Of a stretch of 64,000 bases of DNA, positions 43,230 through 52,446 are shown piece after piece. How positions within the stretch are numbered: the stretch's first letter is position 1; every line of letters starts with the position of its first letter. The position numbers and the translations under genes were made by a program. The stretch covers positions 91,527 through 155,526 of the forward strand of contig JAPPNU010000008.1 in assembly GCA_028873695.1 (NCBI GenBank), given 5' to 3'. Under the pieces are notes generated by a model. That model did not search any database and was not told where the DNA came from. It worked only from the letters and a program-made list of their open reading frames with translations. The stretch is from Gemmatimonadota bacterium (lineage in GTDB: Bacteria; Latescibacterota; UBA2968; GCA-2709665).

Positions 43230-43898
43230 ATGTCGATGAAATTCAATCCTTTACTCTTTACCTTGTTCCTGATCGCGTCACCTGTTTTTGGAGGTGAGAC
43301 GCAGGCGGATTCGGCGCGGACTGAACGGCCGTCATTTTCGATGACGCCTACGTGAACGGGCTGACCCGGCGAAGGCGCACCACTCCGGGGGAGTGGCATC
43401 CACACCAAATTCACGTTTTCCGGGCGGTACGTGGATACCTCGCTGGACCGTCCGCAGTGGCGGTTGACCGCGAATTATCGCCTGCATCATCGCCTGCAGG
43501 TCGGAATCGAGCTGAATCCGAAGGCCAGGGAGGCGGGACCCCTCGTGACGTGTTTTCTGTTCACCGAGACGGAGACGCGTCCCGCGTTTTTCCTGGGCAC
43601 GAGTTCGGACCGTATCGGCTCGCCGGCGGGCGAGCAATCCTACTTCGCTACGATCAGCAAATACATCCCCCGGCTGCGCACGTCTGTATACGCCAGCTTG
43701 AATTATTCGGAATGGGATGACAGCTTCAACGTTCCTTTCGGCGTTGGGGTCGAACTGGGTAAGGGATTCTCGTTCCGACCGATGTACGACGGCGACCGGG
43801 GTCACCTGATGCTGAATTATTTCGCCGCCCGTTACGGTGTGAGCCTGATGTATGTATGGCTTGAAACGACGGGGATTTCTTTTTCCGCCGGAATCTGA
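43230..43898 (+). pseudogene. Outer-membrane beta-barrel protein gene with two apparent frameshifts
   Basis: ATG 43230 opens a signal peptide (MSMKFNPLLFTLFLIASPVFGGE) that runs into TGA at 43353. After it, a beta-rich segment in the same phase begins about 43365 and runs to 43898 (GIHTKFTFSGRYV, YRLHHRLQVGIELNPKA, VYASLNYSEWDDSF, VGVELGKGFSFRPMYD, YAARYGVSLMYVW-like ending). Between them the best-looking codons (DDAYVNGLT) lie in a third phase. A missing T in the TTTT run near 43336 and one extra C near 43366 would restore a protein of about 222 aa. Either real decay or base errors. Lies 12 bp before a TlpA-like gene. Confidence 0.65.
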
Positions 43899-43910
43899 TC
43901 TGGAGGATCA

Positions 43911-44594
43911 ATGCGTCTCCGTGTTTTGATGTGTCTAATCGTATGGTTGGTTTCGGCGCCGTTTCTCGCAGAATCCCGGTTTCCCGACAAAGCGCTCTGC
44001 AGCGTCTGCGCCTTGAAGGGCGGCGAAACCGAGCTGGAGAAGGTCAGGGCCCGTTCGGAATACGACGGCGAGCCATACTATTTTTGCTCCAAGAACTGCA
44101 AGAAGGAATTCGACTCGGATCCGATCGCCTTTTTGCCCCCCGTATTCCCGCGGCCTGCGCCTGCGTTCGTCGTCGAAACGCTGGAGGGCGCGGACCGGGC
44201 GCTGGCGGACCTGAATGGCAAGATCGTACTCCTGGATTTCTGGGCGACGTGGTGCAATCCCTGTCTCGAGACGATGCCCCGGTTGCAGAAACTCCATGCC
44301 GCCAATTCCGGCAAGGGGTTCGACGTCTGGGGTGTTTCCATCGATGAAGACAGGAATCGTATCGGGAAGATCAGAAAGATGATGGACAAACTGGGCATAA
44401 CCTATCCCGTCTTTGTCGACGCGAAACCGACGCCCGCCTGGTACCGGTTCAGGGTGAAGGCGATTCCCGCCATGTACCTTCTCGATAGAGAGGGTCAGAT
44501 CGTAGCGCAGTGGACGGGAAATATAGATTTCAAGGACGTGGAAGAGCAGGTCTCGCGGCGCCTGGACAAGACGGTCGAATCCGGTGAACGGTGA
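43911..44594 (+). CDS. Periplasmic thioredoxin-like protein with YHS/TRASH-type cysteine domain
   Basis: 227 aa with signal peptide. Residues about 28-65 hold a metal-site-like domain CSVCALKGG (Cys30, Cys33) and YYFCSKNCKKEF (Cys59, Cys63), as in YHS/TRASH modules that bind metal ions such as copper. The rest is a TlpA/ResA-type thioredoxin with active site WATWCNPC (Cys115, Cys118) and the cis-Pro region VKAIPAMYLLDREG. It may pass electrons or manage copper in the periplasm. TGGAGG precedes the ATG. Linked to the beta-barrel gene upstream. Confidence 0.88.
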   Translation: MRLRVLMCLIVWLVSAPFLAESRFPDKALCSVCALKGGETELEKVRARSEYDGEPYYFCSKNCKKEFDSDPIAFLPPVFPRPAPAFVVETLEGADRALADLNGKIVLLDFWATWCNPCLETMPRLQKLHAANSGKGFDVWGVSIDEDRNRIGKIRKMMDKLGITYPVFVDAKPTPAWYRFRVKAIPAMYLLDREGQIVAQWTGNIDFKDVEEQVSRRLDKTVESGER

Positions 44595-44607
44595 GCGAAA
44601 TGAAATG

Positions 44608-44644
44608 CGGTCTCGTAACAGTTCGGGTTTGCGAGGCCGTTTTC
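44608..44644 (+). terminator. Intrinsic terminator after the TlpA-like gene
   Basis: CGGTCTCGTAA (44608-44618) pairs with TTGCGAGGCCG (44629-44639) with two wobble pairs, loop 10 nt, then TTTTC. Confidence 0.7.
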
Positions 44645-44691
44645 TGTAATGATCACGTTGATTGCGCCTGCGGCGCTACGGGTAGCGGAAA

Positions 44692-46281
44692 ATGGACCTG
44701 GTCATTTGCGGCGGGACGGTGGTTGACGGTAACGGCGGCGTTCCCGTCCCCGGCGACGTGGCCGTGTCGGACGGACGGATCGCCGGCGTCGGAAGGTTCC
44801 CGCGGCCTGAGGGCGTACCGTGCGTGGATGCGTCCGGCTGCTACGTGACGCCGGGATTCATCGATATCCACAGTCATTCGGATTTTACCCTGATGATCGA
44901 TCCCCGGGCGGTGAGTTCGATCACGCAGGGCGTGACGCTGGAGGTGGTGGGCAATTGCGGGCACGGAAGCGCGCCCATAGGCGATCCGGCGCGCACGCGG
45001 TCGAACATATACGGTTGCCGAACCGGGTATGAGATCGACTGGCGCACCGTGGGCGAGTACCTGGATCGGCTGGAGGACCGGCGCCCGGCTGTTAATGTGA
45101 TGACCCTGGTGCCCAACGGCAACCTGAGGCTGGCTGCCTGCGACGCGCTGGACCGTCCGTCCACGGCGGACGAACTGGTGGAGATGAAACGCCTGCTGGC
45201 GCAGGGATTGGAGGAGGGGGCCGCGGGGTATTCCACGGGCCTGGAATACGGTACGGAACGGGAGTGCCCCGAAGAGGAAATCGCCGTGCTGTGTTCGATC
45301 GCCGCGGAATACGGCGGGATCTACACGACCCACACCCGCAACCGCATTGGCGAGGCGGAAGAAGCCATCGGAGAGGCGATCCGTACGGCTGCAGAGGCCG
45401 GTGCGCCCCTGCAGATCTCGCACATCTCTTCGGTTGCCAGGCTGGCGGACGACGGCGGTTGGGCGGTTGATCAGGCGCTGGAACAGGTCGACCGGGCGCG
45501 CGCCGGCGGGCTGGACGTGCAGTTCGACATGCACACGCGGCTCTTCGGGACGACCAACCTGAGCGCGGCGCTGCCGCTTTGGGTTCTGGAGGGAAATTCA
45601 AAGGCGGTCGCGGGTAGGCTGCGCGATCCGTCCGTTCGCCGCGAAATGGAAAGCTGCGAGAGTATCGTTGCCTCGCTGGCTCAGGGAGACTGGGAGCGGA
45701 TCGTCGTATTCCACTCGCCCGCCCAGCCGGAACTCGCGGGAAAGCCTGTCGCCGAACTTGCAGCCGCCGGAAGCGGGAACGTCTTCGATGCCATTTGCGA
45801 CGTTCTGATTGCGGCATCCGACCGGCTGCACGAGGTTATGGTGATCGCGTTCAGCTATCGCGAGGCCGACGTCCGGCCGGCATTCGAACACCCGTTCTGT
45901 ATGGTCGGCTCCGACGCGACCGCGCTCGCAACGGACGGGCCGTTGAAGGACGATACGTTTCACGGCGCCTATACGTGGGCATCCTGGTTCTTCCGGCATT
46001 TCGTCCGGGACCGGAAGCTGTTCAGCCCGCAGGAAGCCGTGCGCAGGCTCACGTCGCTTCCGGCTTCCCGTCTGGGATTGACCGACCGGGGGGTGATCCG
46101 CAAGGGAGCGCAAGCGGACCTGGCCATTTTCGATCCGAACGTGTTCGCCGAGCGGGGAACCACGCTCGAGCCCAACCGGACGGCCGCGGGCATGCGTCAC
46201 GTACTTGTAAACGGCGGTTTTGCGGTGAGGAACGGCGTCCTTGCCGGACAACGGTACGGCCGGGTGTTGCGGCGCGCATGA
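44692..46281 (+). CDS. N-acyl-D-amino-acid deacylase/D-aminoacylase family amidohydrolase
   Basis: 529 aa zinc amidohydrolase. Metal motif GFIDIHSHSDF, the D-aminoacylase cysteine ligand region EVVGNCGHGSAP, YTTHTRNRIGEAEEAIGEAI, LQISHISSV (His) and the catalytic Asp in MVGSDATALATDG, then a C-terminal small domain (KGAQADLAIFDPN). The family releases D-amino acids or N-carbamoyl/dihydropyrimidine products. ATG 44692. The next gene start overlaps or closely follows its stop. Confidence 0.9.
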   Translation: MDLVICGGTVVDGNGGVPVPGDVAVSDGRIAGVGRFPRPEGVPCVDASGCYVTPGFIDIHSHSDFTLMIDPRAVSSITQGVTLEVVGNCGHGSAPIGDPARTRSNIYGCRTGYEIDWRTVGEYLDRLEDRRPAVNVMTLVPNGNLRLAACDALDRPSTADELVEMKRLLAQGLEEGAAGYSTGLEYGTERECPEEEIAVLCSIAAEYGGIYTTHTRNRIGEAEEAIGEAIRTAAEAGAPLQISHISSVARLADDGGWAVDQALEQVDRARAGGLDVQFDMHTRLFGTTNLSAALPLWVLEGNSKAVAGRLRDPSVRREMESCESIVASLAQGDWERIVVFHSPAQPELAGKPVAELAAAGSGNVFDAICDVLIAASDRLHEVMVIAFSYREADVRPAFEHPFCMVGSDATALATDGPLKDDTFHGAYTWASWFFRHFVRDRKLFSPQEAVRRLTSLPASRLGLTDRGVIRKGAQADLAIFDPNVFAERGTTLEPNRTAAGMRHVLVNGGFAVRNGVLAGQRYGRVLRRA

Positions 46282-46337
46282 TTGATTTTGCATCACCCCC
46301 GTTATTCGCTGTTCTTGAACGGGAAGTGAGGAATGCC

Positions 46338-47339
46338 ATGGTTCCAAACTCGATTTCAGGGCAAATCCGCTGGACGTTCAGCGATGAAAACCCGGTGATC
46401 GCTCCGGGTCAGTTGCACGAGGATATGGACAGCCGCCGCGCCGGCGCCGCCCACGTCCTGCGGCTTGGGGACCGGTACCGGATGTACTATTGGGGAACCG
46501 GAGCGAACGGGTTTCACCGCATTCTGATTGCCGAGAGCCCTGTGGATGAGCCCAACGACTGGAAGCCGGTGGGCGTCGCGCTCAGCCGGCAGCGGGGAAC
46601 CGCGTATAACGACGAGGGGCCGGGTTTTCCGTTCGTGGTTCCAAGGGACGACGGCCCCTGGCTCCTTTATTTCTGCGGTTGGGGGAAGCCCAGGGCGGAC
46701 GGCAAGCTTCCCAATACCACGGGCGTGGCCGTCAGCGACGACGGCGGCTACCGGTTCCGCTATCCGAAACGGGAACCGATCCTGTCGCTGGACCGGGATT
46801 GGGACCGGGAGGGAACCGGAAGCGTATGTGTCTTGCGGGCCAATGACGGCTACCATATGTATTATACGTCCATCGGGGCTTACTTCAACCGTCCCGACGG
46901 CGCGATCACTGGCCACGGAGACGTTATTCCCCGCATCGGTATTGCCTATGCGGCGTCGCCGGACGGGATCGCGTGGACGAAGCCGATGAATGATCTGATG
47001 GTCAGCCCAAGGGGATTCGACACCGAACCCTACGAGTACATCTGCTCGAAGCCCTTCGTCCTGCGGGAACCCGGCGGCTACCGGATGTGGGTGAACACCT
47101 TCGGCACGGCCTATCGGATGAGGAGTCTGGTCGGACCCGACGGCATGCACTGGCGCTGGTGCGACAGCGGGCCGGACGGGGAGTTCGGGGTGGGCAGGCC
47201 GGGCGCGTTCGACGACAGGCAGCGGTGCTACGTGAGTGTCGTCAAGTGTGGCGAGGAGTACCGGTGCTGGTATACGGGCAACAGGTTCGGCGCTACCGGG
47301 ATGGGTTACGCGGTGGGCAGGTTCGAGAAATGCCGCTGA
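46338..47339 (+). CDS. Five-bladed beta-propeller, glycosyl hydrolase-like protein
   Basis: 333 aa, no signal peptide. Blade motifs: RAGAAHVLRLGDRYRMYYWG, GPWLLYFCGWG, GTGSVCVLRANDGYHMYYTS, KPFVLREPGGYRMWVNT, CYVSVVKCGEEYRCWYTG. This is the fold of GH43/GH32/DUF377 families and resembles the propeller protein at 32143-33000 in design but not closely. ATG 46338 with a GAGG nearby is preferred; ATG 46278 overlapping the D-aminoacylase stop is the alternative. Function unknown, possibly a glycoside hydrolase or phosphorylase. Confidence 0.72.
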   Translation: MVPNSISGQIRWTFSDENPVIAPGQLHEDMDSRRAGAAHVLRLGDRYRMYYWGTGANGFHRILIAESPVDEPNDWKPVGVALSRQRGTAYNDEGPGFPFVVPRDDGPWLLYFCGWGKPRADGKLPNTTGVAVSDDGGYRFRYPKREPILSLDRDWDREGTGSVCVLRANDGYHMYYTSIGAYFNRPDGAITGHGDVIPRIGIAYAASPDGIAWTKPMNDLMVSPRGFDTEPYEYICSKPFVLREPGGYRMWVNTFGTAYRMRSLVGPDGMHWRWCDSGPDGEFGVGRPGAFDDRQRCYVSVVKCGEEYRCWYTGNRFGATGMGYAVGRFEKCR

Positions 47340-47390
47340 AAGGGTCAAATTAAGGAAAAGGTCAGAATGGAAAAACCGGGAGAATGACCT

Positions 47391-48113
47391 ATGAAGCTGG
47401 ACGTGTCGAAGTTGCGGCAGTACGAGCACGAAGGATATACAACGGTGGAAGGCCTGATATCCACTGCTGAGGCGGCCGCGGTGCGGAACCGGCTTATGGA
47501 GTTGATGGAAGGCGGGCACGACTGGCCGGATTTGCATTTTCAGGTTCTGGATCCCGGGAAGTTCCGCAACAGGAGGGGCGGATTCGTGCCGGTCGGCGTC
47601 CAGAGGCCCGCCAGGCAGGAGGCCGTCTTCCGGGAGATTGCGGACCACGACAATCTGCAGGCGGCGATGTCGCAGCTTCTGGGCGGACCGGTGAAGCGAT
47701 TTACGGATCAGGCGCTCATCAAGCACTGTGAGATCGACGGGCATTCATTCTATCACCAGGACTCCTACTACTGGAAGATCGAGCCGGGACGTGGGTGCAA
47801 TGCCTGGATCGCGCTGGACGACGTGGGGTTGGACGCCAGTGCGCTGGGCATTCTGCCCGGGACCCACAGAGATTGGACACTGACGACCCACGAACGTTAT
47901 TACGACGAGCCGAACTATTACGCTGCGCGGACGGGGGAAGCGTTTAGCCGTTGGCGGATTCCAACGGACGGTCTGGACCTGTCCGGCGAAGTGGTGTTGC
48001 CCATGCAGCCGGGAGACGCCGCGTTCTTCTCGAATTACACGTGGCATCGATCCGAGGTGAACGGTTCGGGAGAGCACAAGACGGCCTACGCGATCGCGTA
48101 TCAACTGCGGTAA
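47391..48113 (+). CDS. Phytanoyl-CoA dioxygenase (PhyH) family protein
   Basis: 240 aa Fe(II)/2-oxoglutarate oxygenase. The iron triad is visible: His122 and Asp124 (YHQDSYYW) and distal His219 (NYTWHRSEVN); SALGILPGTHRD follows the first pair as usual, and the terminal YAIAYQLR holds the oxoglutarate-binding Arg region. Many bacterial members hydroxylate compounds other than phytanoyl-CoA. A weak ribosome-binding stretch (GGGAGAATGA) precedes ATG 47391. It is part of a same-strand group 44.7-50.6 kb. Confidence 0.9.
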   Translation: MKLDVSKLRQYEHEGYTTVEGLISTAEAAAVRNRLMELMEGGHDWPDLHFQVLDPGKFRNRRGGFVPVGVQRPARQEAVFREIADHDNLQAAMSQLLGGPVKRFTDQALIKHCEIDGHSFYHQDSYYWKIEPGRGCNAWIALDDVGLDASALGILPGTHRDWTLTTHERYYDEPNYYAARTGEAFSRWRIPTDGLDLSGEVVLPMQPGDAAFFSNYTWHRSEVNGSGEHKTAYAIAYQLR

Positions 48114-48203
48114 TGGCCGGAGACGGCGACGGTCTGAGCATGGACCCCCGTACAGGTTGGAGACAGGGTTGTCTCCGCCGTAATTATTGGGGAAGTGGTC
48201 CCT

Positions 48204-49652
48204 ATGATACGCAGAAAGGAGCGCGCGCCGACCTCCCGCGTTCGCTTCGGCTTTGCGCGCGTGGACATCACGCCGCCGGTGGGTATCTATCACCGCATGT
48301 GGGGCGCGGCCAGGCACGACAGGGCCACCGGCGTTCATCGCCCGATACTGGGCGACGTGCTGGTTTTCGGGTCCGTGGACGCGCCGGAGGAGATTCGGCT
48401 GGTGCGGGCGCATCTGGACCTGGTGGGTCTGGTTGCGCAACAGTACGCGGCGCTCGTGACGGCGCTCGGCGATGCCGCCGGCGTCGATCGGGATCGGGTG
48501 GACGTGACATTCTCCCACACCCACGCCTCCGGATGGTACGCACCGGATCGCTTCGGCATGCCCGGAGGCGAGTTGATCGAGCCGTTTCTGCGGGAGGTGG
48601 GGCGTAAGCTGGCCGAGGCATGCGGCGAGGCGACGTCGGGAATGCGGGAGGTGCTGATTACGTACGCTTCGGGCCACTGCAACATGGCGGCCGACCGGGA
48701 TTACCGGGACGAGGCGTTCGACGGATACGTCTGTGGGTACAATCCGGAAGGAAACGGCGACGATACCTTGCTGGTGGGACGCCTGACTGAAGGAGACGAC
48801 AGGACCGCGGCGACGGTGGTGAATTACGCGTGTCACCCGACCACGCTGGCATGGGAGAATACCCTGATCAGCCCGGATTACGTGGGTGCGATGCGGGACG
48901 AAGTCGAGCGGGTGACCGGGGCGCCGTGCACGTTCGCGCTGGCGCCCTGCGGGGACCTGGGCCCGAAAGACGGATTCGTGGGGGATATCGACGCCGCAGA
49001 GAAGAACGGACGGCAGCTCGGGTTTGCGGCGCTCTCCGTTCTGATGTCGATGGGGCCGCCCGGCACGGATTTCGAATACCGGGGACCCGTGATCTCGGGC
49101 GCCACAATCGGTACGTGGGCGCACGCGGCATTTGGACGGGAGCGTTTGCACGATGTGTCCATTTTCGGCGGCGGCGTGTATTTCGTGGATCTGCCGATGA
49201 AGAAACGGCAGGAGCCGGAATCGCTCCGGGATGAGTTGGCGCGGTGGTCGGAAGCCGAACGGGCGGCGGACGCGGCCGGAGACGCTGCGGAGGCCCGAAC
49301 CTGCGGCGCACGGGCGGAGCGGGCCAGGCGATGGCTGGCGCGGATCGCGAATCTGCCGCCGGGCGAGACGTACCCGTATCGATTCTCCGTATGCCGTATG
49401 GGCGACGCGGTCTGGGTCGCGTGCGGTGGGGAACCCTACAGCGATCTTCAGGCGGCGTTGCGGCGGCGATTTCCCCGGTATGCGATTCTGGTTTCACCTC
49501 TGGCGGGCAATGTGCAGGTCGCTTACCTGCTGCGGAAAGACGCGTACGGCAAGGGGCTCTACCAGGAGGAGCCGTCGAGTCTGGCGCCGGGCTGTCTGGA
49601 GATCCTGACCGGCGCGATTGCGGAACGAATCGAAGAGGTCACCGCTGAGTAG
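48204..49652 (+). CDS. Neutral/alkaline non-lysosomal ceramidase-like protein
   Basis: About 482 aa. It matches the N-terminal domain of neutral ceramidase: RFGFARVDITPPVG, HRPILGDVLVF, VTFSHTHASGWYAPDRFG (zinc His), VNYACHPTTLAW (zinc His) and LAPCGDLGPKDGFV. No signal peptide, and it is shorter than full ceramidases, lacking the C-terminal Ig-like domain. Such short cytoplasmic-looking forms are frequent in Latescibacterota/Planctomycetes and are probably hydrolases of unknown amides. Start is uncertain between GTG 48195 and ATG 48204. Confidence 0.85.
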   Translation: MIRRKERAPTSRVRFGFARVDITPPVGIYHRMWGAARHDRATGVHRPILGDVLVFGSVDAPEEIRLVRAHLDLVGLVAQQYAALVTALGDAAGVDRDRVDVTFSHTHASGWYAPDRFGMPGGELIEPFLREVGRKLAEACGEATSGMREVLITYASGHCNMAADRDYRDEAFDGYVCGYNPEGNGDDTLLVGRLTEGDDRTAATVVNYACHPTTLAWENTLISPDYVGAMRDEVERVTGAPCTFALAPCGDLGPKDGFVGDIDAAEKNGRQLGFAALSVLMSMGPPGTDFEYRGPVISGATIGTWAHAAFGRERLHDVSIFGGGVYFVDLPMKKRQEPESLRDELARWSEAERAADAAGDAAEARTCGARAERARRWLARIANLPPGETYPYRFSVCRMGDAVWVACGGEPYSDLQAALRRRFPRYAILVSPLAGNVQVAYLLRKDAYGKGLYQEEPSSLAPGCLEILTGAIAERIEEVTAE

Positions 49653-49675
49653 CGGCGCAGAACGGAGGAGCGAAA

Positions 49676-50560
49676 ATGGCGGAACTCGAATATCGTCCCA
49701 TTGCCGATACCTATTACTTCGAAACGGAGGCGATGACCGGCGAAATCCGTGCATCGGGAAACTACCACGGGGTGTGGGCGCTTACGGACAAGGTCACCGG
49801 CAGGCAGGTGATCCACCCGGAATTTTCGGCATTGAACCTGTTCCGGCTGTTCGCGGTTCACCAGGGCCTGGATCAACCGCGTCTGATGGACCGGACCATC
49901 GACGCCCGGGACAACGGTATCGAAATACACTGGGCCGCTACCGAAACCCATCAGGGCGCGCTGACCGCCCGCTACGAGGTGGTCGAGCCGAATTGCATCG
50001 ACCTGACGGTGACGGTGGCGTGCGAAGGGACGTATGCGGGATATGAGCTCTTCCTGTCCAATTATTTCGACAAGACCCTGCGGCCTCACGTCTATCTGCA
50101 CGGAAGCCGGTACGGCCGGGCGAGCGAGGCCCCCGAACTGGTTGTTCCCGTGGTGAATGACGTCTTTCGCGGGACCGTCATCGTGTTTCCACGCGACCCG
50201 CACGCCGCGAGGCGCTGCGTCGACGGACGATGGAACCGCAGTGAGAGCAACTCGCCGACCGTGCAGATGTGTCCGGTTCGGTACTACGGTTATCCGTTCT
50301 CGTTCCTGACGGACGACGGGAATCGGCTGGGCGTTGTGTTGATGTCGACGGAAGCGGACTGTTATGCCATCAGTACGCGGTACCACGTGGACGACGAAGC
50401 CGATCGGATGACGGATTACAGCGCGTTCGATTTCTCGTTGTTCGGCGACGACATGGTGCCCGGCAGCCGTCGCGCGGTCCGGATGCGGCTGGCGTTGACA
50501 GAGGTCGATGAGAAATTGACCCAGCCCCTGGCGCACTATCAGTCGTTTGCGGAAGGATGA
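49676..50560 (+). CDS. Conserved hypothetical protein, beta-sandwich-like
   Basis: 294 aa with no signal peptide. It is rich in alternating hydrophobic strands (GVWALTDKVTGRQVIHPEF, IEIHWAATETHQGALTARYEVV, IDLTVTVACEGTYAGYELFLSNYF) resembling sugar-binding or mutarotase-like beta-sandwiches, but no diagnostic motif was recognised. A strong GGAGGAG precedes ATG 49676, 23 nt after the ceramidase-like gene, so it probably belongs to the same pathway. Function unknown. Confidence 0.6.
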   Translation: MAELEYRPIADTYYFETEAMTGEIRASGNYHGVWALTDKVTGRQVIHPEFSALNLFRLFAVHQGLDQPRLMDRTIDARDNGIEIHWAATETHQGALTARYEVVEPNCIDLTVTVACEGTYAGYELFLSNYFDKTLRPHVYLHGSRYGRASEAPELVVPVVNDVFRGTVIVFPRDPHAARRCVDGRWNRSESNSPTVQMCPVRYYGYPFSFLTDDGNRLGVVLMSTEADCYAISTRYHVDDEADRMTDYSAFDFSLFGDDMVPGSRRAVRMRLALTEVDEKLTQPLAHYQSFAEG

Positions 50561-50610
50561 TGACGCCTGGCTGTCACCGCCGGATTCCGCTGTCCTGACC
50601 AATTTCAGGG

Positions 50611-50639
50611 TTGAATCGAGTCGGGCATGTTCCTATTTT
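50611..50639 (+). promoter_or_regulatory. Sigma-70 promoter directly ahead of the NHL lipoprotein start
   Basis: TTGAAT (50611-50616), 17-nt spacer, TATTTT (50634-50639). The predicted transcript start (about 50646-50647) coincides with ATG 50647, so the mRNA could be leaderless. Confidence 0.5.
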
Positions 50640-50646
50640 TACAGAG

Positions 50647-51840
50647 ATGATACTACTGAAACCGTTTTGGGTCCGGCTCGCGTTCCTGGTCCTGGCATCC
50701 GTGACCGTGGCGGCCTGCGGAAAGACGCCGCCCACCGTGGACGACGATCTGTATGAAGCGTACCCGGGGTTGCCGTACGGGATCATTATCACCCTTGCCG
50801 GCACCGGAGATCCCGGCAGGAGTGCCACTGGAACGGGACCCCTGGACACGGACCTGTATTTCCCTCAGGATATGGCCGTCGGTCCCGACGGCCGGACGTA
50901 CATTCTGGACTGGAACAACAATCGGGTTGTCGTGATCGACAACGGAACCGTGCGTCCTCTGATCGGTAACGGCGAGCCGGGCGAGGCGCTTGCGGGTCCT
51001 GCGCTGGAGGTAGGCGTCGATCATCCGGCGCATATCTCGTTCGACCCGCGGGGACGGTTGATCCTGTCGGCCTGGCAGAATTCACGGATCCTGCGGTACG
51101 ACGCTGCCACGCGCCGCGTCCAGCCCATTGCAGGCCGGGGCGATCGCGGGTTCAGGGGCGATGGGGGCCCCGCTCTGGAAGCCTGGCTGAATCTGCCGAG
51201 CTCCACCGCCTTCGATTCGTCCGGCAGGATGTACATCTCCGATCAGGGCAACCTCCGCGTTCGAATGGTTGATCTGAACGGTACGATCTCCACCGTTGCG
51301 GGCACCGGCCGGGAGGGGTTTGCCGGGGACGGCGGACCCGCGGCTCTGGCCGACCTGTATGCGCCCACGGGCGACGCCGCGCAGCCCGGCGGCCGGATCG
51401 CGCTGGATAGCAGGGGCAACCTGTATATCGCCGATACGTTCAACAACCGGATACGGATGGTGGATACCGGCGGCAGGATCAGCACCGTGGCCGGCGGCGG
51501 CAGTATCGGCGCGACCGCCGGAACGTATTCCGGAGACGGCGGGCCGGCAATCCAGGCCAGTCTTTCGCGCCCGAGTGACGTGGCCGTCGACGCGGAGGGA
51601 AATCTGTATATAGCCGATACCGGCAACCATTGTATCCGTAAGGTGGATACAGAGGGGGTCATCACCACCCTTGCCGGCAGGTGCGGAGAGCCGGGATTCA
51701 AGGGCGACAGCGACCACCCAAGATGGGGAAAACTCAGGAGCCCCTACGGCGTCGCGCTAGACAGTGAAGAGAATCTGTACATCGCGGACACGTTCAACCA
51801 TCGCATCCGCGTGGTGTACAAGCATATCGCCGAACGTTGA
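50647..51840 (+). CDS. NHL-repeat lipoprotein
   Basis: 397 aa. Lipobox VAAC (Cys24) predicts a membrane-anchored protein on the outside. NHL beta-propeller repeats follow: VGPDGRTYILDWNNNRVVVI, LDSRGNLYIADTFNNRIRMV, VDAEGNLYIADTGNHCIRKV and LDSEENLYIADTFNHRIRVV, with repeating TVAGTG/GFAGDGGPA linkers. These proteins are typically secreted propellers that bind ligands; enzyme activity is not evident. ATG 50647 is favoured because the hydrophobic signal begins right after it; no ribosome-binding site is seen, in keeping with a leaderless message. Confidence 0.85.
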   Translation: MILLKPFWVRLAFLVLASVTVAACGKTPPTVDDDLYEAYPGLPYGIIITLAGTGDPGRSATGTGPLDTDLYFPQDMAVGPDGRTYILDWNNNRVVVIDNGTVRPLIGNGEPGEALAGPALEVGVDHPAHISFDPRGRLILSAWQNSRILRYDAATRRVQPIAGRGDRGFRGDGGPALEAWLNLPSSTAFDSSGRMYISDQGNLRVRMVDLNGTISTVAGTGREGFAGDGGPAALADLYAPTGDAAQPGGRIALDSRGNLYIADTFNNRIRMVDTGGRISTVAGGGSIGATAGTYSGDGGPAIQASLSRPSDVAVDAEGNLYIADTGNHCIRKVDTEGVITTLAGRCGEPGFKGDSDHPRWGKLRSPYGVALDSEENLYIADTFNHRIRVVYKHIAER

Positions 51841-51905
51841 TCTCCCCGCCGGTAAGCGGCAGGCGGGTATTCGGGAACAGACACTGTTCCTTCAGGGGCG
51901 AGTTA

Positions 51906-52403
51906 ATGGGTCGAACGAAACGGTTCGCCGACATTGCGCTGGGTGCAATTCTGTTCTGGTGTTTTCCCGATATGGCTGCAGCTGGGGACAATGAACCCGG
52001 TCCCGTGCCACGCGTGCAGGTCGTCACGCTCGAAGGAGACACCCTGAATCTTGCCGACGTCTGCGAAGGCAAACCATCCTTCGTTTATCTGTGGGCAACC
52101 TGGTGCAAGACGTGCAAGAAGGATTTGAAGAACGTCTACAAGCTGCGGGATAAATTCGGCGACAGGATCCAGGTTTTCGGCATTGCGTGGAAGAACAGCC
52201 CGGAGGAAATACAAACCTTCTTCGCCGGCAGGAAGAAAGCGCTGTACAGCTACATCGATTCGGACGGGCGCGTGTTCGAAGCCTTCGAGACCCGGTTGAC
52301 GCCCACGGTTGTAATCGTCAACGCCCGGGGAGAAGTCCTCTTTTCGGGTTACGGTTCCTTTCGGAAATATAGAAAAATCCTGGAAAAGGCCCTGAAAGGG
52401 TAG
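51906..52403 (+). CDS. Periplasmic thioredoxin-like (TlpA/ResA) protein
   Basis: 165 aa. Signal peptide (IALGAILFWCF, cleavage about MAAAG), thioredoxin fold with active site WATWCKTC (Cys67, Cys70) and LTPTVVIVNARGEVLFSG cis-Pro strand. AGGGGCG precedes ATG 51906. It sits just before a beta-barrel gene, repeating the TlpA/beta-barrel pairing at 43.2-44.6 kb. It likely acts in periplasmic disulfide or redox chemistry. Confidence 0.85.
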   Translation: MGRTKRFADIALGAILFWCFPDMAAAGDNEPGPVPRVQVVTLEGDTLNLADVCEGKPSFVYLWATWCKTCKKDLKNVYKLRDKFGDRIQVFGIAWKNSPEEIQTFFAGRKKALYSYIDSDGRVFEAFETRLTPTVVIVNARGEVLFSGYGSFRKYRKILEKALKG

Positions 52404-52446
52404 AGGCGGACTGAACGACAACCACAATGCTTGAGGAGCGTGGACG

